This document shows positions 5,222 through 8,150 of a DNA stretch of 8,150 nucleotides, piece after piece. How positions within the stretch are numbered: the first letter of the stretch is position 1; each line of letters begins with the position of its first letter. This DNA comes from Smithella sp. D17 (GTDB lineage: Bacteria; Desulfobacterota; Syntrophia; Syntrophales; Smithellaceae), in contig JQOA01000134.1 of the NCBI GenBank assembly GCA_000753945.1, forward strand, positions 1-8,150, given 5' to 3'. The position numbers and the translations under genes are program-made. The notes beneath the pieces are model-generated. The model worked only from the letters and a program-made list of their open reading frames with translations, did not search any database and had not been told where the DNA came from.

Positions 5222-6949
5222 ATGCAAAGAATAAATTTTTTTCCTAGATTTCTGGCCGCGATTTTTTTTCTGTTCTGTTTTGTACCATCAGTGTTTAGCG
5301 CAAACATTGATGTAATGGTAGTTTTCGATTCGACGGCCAAATCATGGGTAGACAGCAATGGAGGGATGAATATGTTTGCCGTCGATGCTGTGGCCAGAAT
5401 GAATCAGGCAGCAGCCAACAGCAATGTGAATCTGACATTCAGACTGGTATATGCGGCTGAGGTGTCTTACGCGTCTAACGGCAATTTGGGAACAGACTTG
5501 ACTAGGCTACAAGCTGGCAACGCCACCTATAATCTGTCCGTTGTTCATAGCTGGCGTAATACATTCGGAGCTGACCTTGTTGTTATGCTGGTGGACACCG
5601 GGTCGGCTTCCGGAACGGTAGGTATGGGTTATATGTTGACGACGTATTCCGGAGAGCCGAACTATGCCTTTTCAGTGTCTGCTATTCGATCTGTTGATAT
5701 CAGTCATACCATGACACATGAAATCGGTCATAATCTTGGCTGCGATCACGGTAAATTTCAGAAATCAGATCCAGGTCCAAATACTTACCTCAACACTTAT
5801 TCCGCCGGATGGTATTTTACGGGAACAAATGGCATACCATATAACACTATTATGGCTTACAGCAGTGACGGCTACGGTAATATTTATGTAGAAGCGCCGC
5901 TCTTTTCTACCCCTCTTGAGTCTTATGAGGGAAGAGTAGCCGGTGATGCGGCAGATGGAGACAATTCACGAAATATCCGTGAAACTATGGCTATTGTGGC
6001 GGCATATCTTCCCTCAACTGTCTCTGATCCTGACCAGTTCAACTTTATCGACCAAACAGATGTGGCTTTGAATACGGTTGTTACATCAAATGAGATAACT
6101 GTGTCAGGACTCGCTATGGAGACAGTCATCTATATCAGCGGCGGCACATATTCCATCAATAGCGGTTCATACAAAAGCACCAGCGACACAGTGAGTAATG
6201 GTGATAAAATAACGGTGAGGCTTACTTCATCGGGAAGCTATTCTACAACAAAAAGTGCAATTCTTACCATTGGCGGGGTATCCGATACATTCAGTGTAAC
6301 AACACAGGCGGCACCTCCGGATACGATTCCTGCTCAGTTTACTTTTACCGATAAGACAGGTGTGGCATTGAACACAACTGTAATATCAAATGCCATAACT
6401 GTATCAGGAATCAATGAGGCGGCATCAATATCTATTGTAGACGGCATGTATTCGATTAACGGCGGATTATACACAAGTGACGTCGGCACAGTGAATAATG
6501 GTAATACGGTAACGATTCAGCTAGATTCATCGGGAAATTATTCCACGAAAACAGAAGCGACGCTGACAATTGGCGGAGTATCCGATACTTTCAGCGTGAC
6601 CACACAGGCTGCGCCTGCCAGTGGCGGCGGCGGTGGCGGGTGTTTCATTGCCACGGCAGCATTCGGCTCGGCACTGGCGGGACAGGTGGAAATTCTGCGG
6701 CAGTTCAGAGACAGGTACCTGCTGACTAATGCTTTCGGAAGGAAGTTTGTCTCCTGGTATTACCGTATTGGTCCCGGAGCCGCAAGTTACATTAAAGATA
6801 AACCACTGGCAAAAGCGGCAGTAAGAGTGGCACTGTATCCGTTGATCGGTTTTTCCTTGTTACTGATAAACGGCATTCTGCCTTACCTGTTTTTTACAGG
6901 TTTTATTTTTTTCTTCATATTCAGATTAAGGAAATCAGTCATAACGTAA
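5222..6949 (+). CDS. Secreted reprolysin-like zinc metalloprotease with CFI-box C-terminus
   Basis: This 575-residue protein is exported by an N-terminal signal peptide (residues 1-27, FLAAIFFLFCFVPSVFSA). The mature protein starts directly with a metzincin catalytic domain (28-265). Zinc motif HEIGHNLGCDH gives ligands H166, H170 and H176 with catalytic E167; the Met-turn is NTIMAY with M211. Two tandem domains of exactly 100-residue period follow (271-370, 371-465). Then come Gly468-473 and a CFIATAAFGS box (474-483) with the conserved LRQFRDRYLLTNAFGR segment, and a hydrophobic stretch (about 538-567) ending in RLRKS. CFI-box C-termini are known as probable sorting or anchoring signals; how this one is processed is unknown. 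Start: ATG 5222 with GGGAG at 5210-5214, 7 nt upstream. There is no propeptide; the preceding gene seems to supply one. The Asp that usually follows the third His is Gly here. The gene ends before a strong terminator. Confidence 0.92.
   Translation: MQRINFFPRFLAAIFFLFCFVPSVFSANIDVMVVFDSTAKSWVDSNGGMNMFAVDAVARMNQAAANSNVNLTFRLVYAAEVSYASNGNLGTDLTRLQAGNATYNLSVVHSWRNTFGADLVVMLVDTGSASGTVGMGYMLTTYSGEPNYAFSVSAIRSVDISHTMTHEIGHNLGCDHGKFQKSDPGPNTYLNTYSAGWYFTGTNGIPYNTIMAYSSDGYGNIYVEAPLFSTPLESYEGRVAGDAADGDNSRNIRETMAIVAAYLPSTVSDPDQFNFIDQTDVALNTVVTSNEITVSGLAMETVIYISGGTYSINSGSYKSTSDTVSNGDKITVRLTSSGSYSTTKSAILTIGGVSDTFSVTTQAAPPDTIPAQFTFTDKTGVALNTTVISNAITVSGINEAASISIVDGMYSINGGLYTSDVGTVNNGNTVTIQLDSSGNYSTKTEATLTIGGVSDTFSVTTQAAPASGGGGGGCFIATAAFGSALAGQVEILRQFRDRYLLTNAFGRKFVSWYYRIGPGAASYIKDKPLAKAAVRVALYPLIGFSLLLINGILPYLFFTGFIFFFIFRLRKSVIT
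6032..6616 (+). repeat. Two tandem 300-bp repeats inside the metalloprotease gene
   Basis: Unit 1 (6032-6331) and unit 2 (6332-6616) encode beta-rich domains with the same layout: QFxFxDxTxVALNTxVxSNxITVSG, YSINxGxYxS, TVxNGxxxTxxLxSSGxYST, then the shared ILTIGGVSDTFSVTTQAAP or its near-identical counterpart. The period is exactly 100 codons. The DNA has diverged mainly at silent and surface positions, so the duplication is not recent. Similar repeats occur in secreted proteins of other proteobacteria, where they probably act as spacer or adhesion domains. Confidence 0.9.
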
Positions 6950-6974
6950 CAAGAAAATTATGAATGAGAATTAC

Positions 6975-7013
6975 AGCTCCGGAACCGGACAAGGTTTTGG
7001 GGCTATTTTTTTT
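6975..7013 (+). terminator. Strong intrinsic terminator after the metalloprotease gene
   Basis: A 12-bp stem, AGCTCCGGAACC (6975-6986) with GGTTTTGGGGCT (6993-7004), is fully paired if three G-U pairs are counted. It has a 6-nt loop and is followed by A and eight Ts (7006-7013). It sits 25 nt past the stop codon and works only in the plus direction. It separates the protease from the convergent tsaC-purE pair. Confidence 0.88.
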
Positions 7014-7105
7014 ACGAAGAATATGAAATTTTGAAATATAAGAAAAATGAAGGTGCTATAATATCCCAAAGCTTTTCTAATGGATATTTTGGAGAGCGCA
7101 GAATA

Positions 7106-7741
7106 TTAACGATTAATGCATTCTTCGATTATTTTTCTACTAATCGTTCCTTCGCGCAGAATAACCGACGGATCGCAGGTGACATCAATGATGGTAGACG
7201 CTTTGCCGCCTTGGGTTTCCCCCCAATCTAAAATCGCATCAATCTTGTCGCCTATTTGTTTAATAACTTCGGAAGCCAGTGAGCATTCGGGTGTGCCGGA
7301 CAGGTTGGCGCTTGTTGCGGTGAGCGGTTTTTTTAGTTTTTGCACTATTTTCAGGGCAATCGGATGGCTGGAGATACGCAGACCGATTTTTCCGCTTCCG
7401 GCCGTAAGCAGCGGCGATATTTTATCTGAAGCCTGAAAAACAATCGTCAGCGCTCCCGGCCAAAATGCCGCCATAAGTATTTTAGCTGTTTCCGGTACAT
7501 TCTTTACAAGAGGATAAATATCATCAGGTTTACCGATAATCAGGGAGATAGGATTTTTTAAATCTCTTCCCTTGACGGCAAAAATTTTCTCGATAGCTTT
7601 TTCGTTTGTTGCGTCCGCGCCCAGTCCGTAAAAAGTTTCCGTCGGGTAGGCGATAATGCCGCCGCCAGCCAGAATTTCTGCCGCTCTGCTCAGAACTTTC
7701 TTCTCAGAATTATCTGCGTCCGGTTTCAGGATTTCCGGCAT
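7106..7741 (-). CDS. tsaC: L-threonylcarbamoyladenylate synthase (TsaC/Sua5/YrdC family)
   Basis: This cytoplasmic enzyme makes threonylcarbamoyl-AMP from threonine, bicarbonate and ATP for the t6A37 modification of ANN-decoding tRNAs. The 211-residue protein is the short, single-domain form, without the extra C-terminal domain of long Sua5. Visible motifs: YPTETFYGLG (32-41), KGRDLKNP (57-64), FWPGALT (93-99), GLRIS with R122, TATSANLSG (141-149), STIID (182-186) and REGTIS (196-201), all expected for an active enzyme. The ATG at 7739-7741 has AGGA at 7751-7754, and the start lies inside the end of purE (16-bp overlap), so translation is probably coupled. The function is essential or nearly so in most bacteria, and the gene looks intact. 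The symbol ywlC or sua5 is used in some groups. Confidence 0.94.
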   Translation of the reverse strand: MPEILKPDADNSEKKVLSRAAEILAGGGIIAYPTETFYGLGADATNEKAIEKIFAVKGRDLKNPISLIIGKPDDIYPLVKNVPETAKILMAAFWPGALTIVFQASDKISPLLTAGSGKIGLRISSHPIALKIVQKLKKPLTATSANLSGTPECSLASEVIKQIGDKIDAILDWGETQGGKASTIIDVTCDPSVILREGTISRKIIEECINR

Positions 7742-8070
7742 TTGAGGTTTTCCTGTTTCTTCTGAACATCCTTGGACATTTTATTCCTGTGGGCGGAAAG
7801 TTTTGCGCTTATTTCTTTGTTTCCTATGGCAAGAATACGAGCGGCAAACAATGCGGCATTTTTAGCTCCTGATTTGCCAATGGCCATGGAACCGACAGGT
7901 ACACCTCCGGGCATTTGAACGGTGGAAAGCAGAGCGTCAAGGCCATGCAGAGAAGTGGAATCGATGGGGACGCCGATTACAGGTAAGGTTGTCTGCGCGG
8001 CAATCACACCGGCGAGATGAGCAGCAGCTCCCGCTCCCACGATAATTACTTTAATGCCGCGTCCAGCCGC
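7726..8070 (-). CDS. purE: PurE, N5-carboxyaminoimidazole ribonucleotide mutase, 5'-truncated
   Basis: PurE converts N5-CAIR to CAIR in purine synthesis. About 115 C-terminal residues remain: GRGIKVIIVGAGAAAHLAGV, then LPVIGVPI, LHGLDALLSTVQMPGGVPVG, SMAIGKSGAKNAALFAARIL, and a charged tail (KEISAKLSAHRNKM...) ending at TGA 7726-7728. The N-terminal third, with the SDxxxM nucleotide-binding and SAHRTP catalytic segments, is missing. From 8071 the sequence is an exact copy of transposase DNA, and the purE frame hits a stop at 8086-8088. The GTG at 8038-8040 lies inside the conserved beta strand (KVIIVGAG) and is not a true start. Either purE is broken here or the junction is an artefact. An essential biosynthetic gene broken like this in an otherwise normal context favours the artefact. 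Confidence 0.9.
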   Translation of the reverse strand, partial: AAGRGIKVIIVGAGAAAHLAGVIAAQTTLPVIGVPIDSTSLHGLDALLSTVQMPGGVPVGSMAIGKSGAKNAALFAARILAIGNKEISAKLSAHRNKMSKDVQKKQENLKCRKS

Positions 8071-8150
8071 GCACTTGCCGCAACGTCAAAAAGCAAAATC
8101 GTGGAATGGGTTGATTCCACGGCTTTGCATCTTTATATGCCGCTGCAAAA
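8071..8150 (+). mobile_element. 80-bp internal fragment of the IS1634-family element, inverted
   Basis: These bases are identical, with no mismatch, to the reverse complement of 4020-4099. They encode transposase residues around 106-132 (ALAATSKSKIVEWVDSTALH...) on the plus strand. It does not begin at an IS terminus but in the middle of the transposase gene, directly abutting purE. Eleven of the 15 bases just before the junction (8056-8070) also match the IS without gaps, including TGCCGCG (8055-8061 versus 4109-4115). It runs off the window end, so more of the element may follow. Confidence 0.9.

Noticed and set aside
7060..7089. Inverted repeat AATATCC/GGATATT downstream of tsaC as its terminator
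   Set aside because: A 7-bp A+T-rich stem with a 16-nt loop and no adjacent T run on the minus strand; too weak to call.
7031..7231. Plus-strand open frame with an extended -10 (TGCTATAAT at 7054-7062) before it
   Set aside because: The frame is mostly antisense to tsaC and has no protein features. The best -35 candidate (TTGAAA, 7031-7036) is 20 bp away, so the -10 is probably chance in A+T-rich DNA.

Overview
This window looks like anaerobic bacterial DNA, most likely from a Desulfobacterota/'Deltaproteobacteria'-type organism. That is inferred from the mix of families: remnants of an oxygen-sensitive glycyl radical enzyme and its radical-SAM activase, an HD-GYP response regulator, an IS1634-type element, and a secreted protease ending in a CFI-box C-terminal signal. 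There is no rRNA or other decisive taxonomic marker, so the assignment is tentative. No tRNA, rRNA or CRISPR array was seen.

Layout. 1-1085 (+) is the 3' three quarters of a pyruvate kinase gene, visibly richer in G+C than the rest. 1206-1550 (+) is a short response-regulator/HD-GYP gene that has lost its middle in frame. 1722-2575 (-) holds two adjoining remnants: an internal piece of a glycyl radical enzyme, followed by the N-terminal part of its activating enzyme. 2574-2602 (+) is a perfect consensus sigma-70 promoter. It is followed by a strong ribosome binding site and the first 11 codons of a secreted-protein gene. A complete 1918-bp IS1634-family insertion sequence (2674-4591, transposase on -) interrupts that gene, flanked by a 5-bp target duplication TTATA. 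The rest of the gene resumes at 4597 and ends at 5102. 5222-6949 (+) encodes a secreted reprolysin-like zinc metalloprotease with two tandem 100-residue domains and a CFI-box C-terminus, closed by a clear intrinsic terminator (6975-7013). 7106-8070 (-) carries tsaC/sua5 (tRNA t6A synthesis) and the 3' part of purE (purine synthesis), overlapping by 16 bp. At 8071 purE is cut off, and the last 80 bases are an exact inverted copy of an internal part of the transposase gene (4020-4099).

How the parts fit together. Before the insertion, one promoter would have expressed a secreted propeptide-like protein and then the metalloprotease. These appear to be the prodomain and the enzyme of one protease system, encoded as two separately exported proteins. 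Removing the IS and one copy of the target duplication restores a 179-codon gene with start codon, signal peptide and reading frame intact, so this insertion can be read with confidence. The IS separates the promoter from both genes. Besides the insertion, there are three deletion-type or chimeric junctions in 8 kb (REC/HD-GYP, radical enzyme/activase, purE/IS). They indicate either a decaying, rearranged region or amplification/assembly chimeras. The purE/IS inverted junction is the most suspicious of these.
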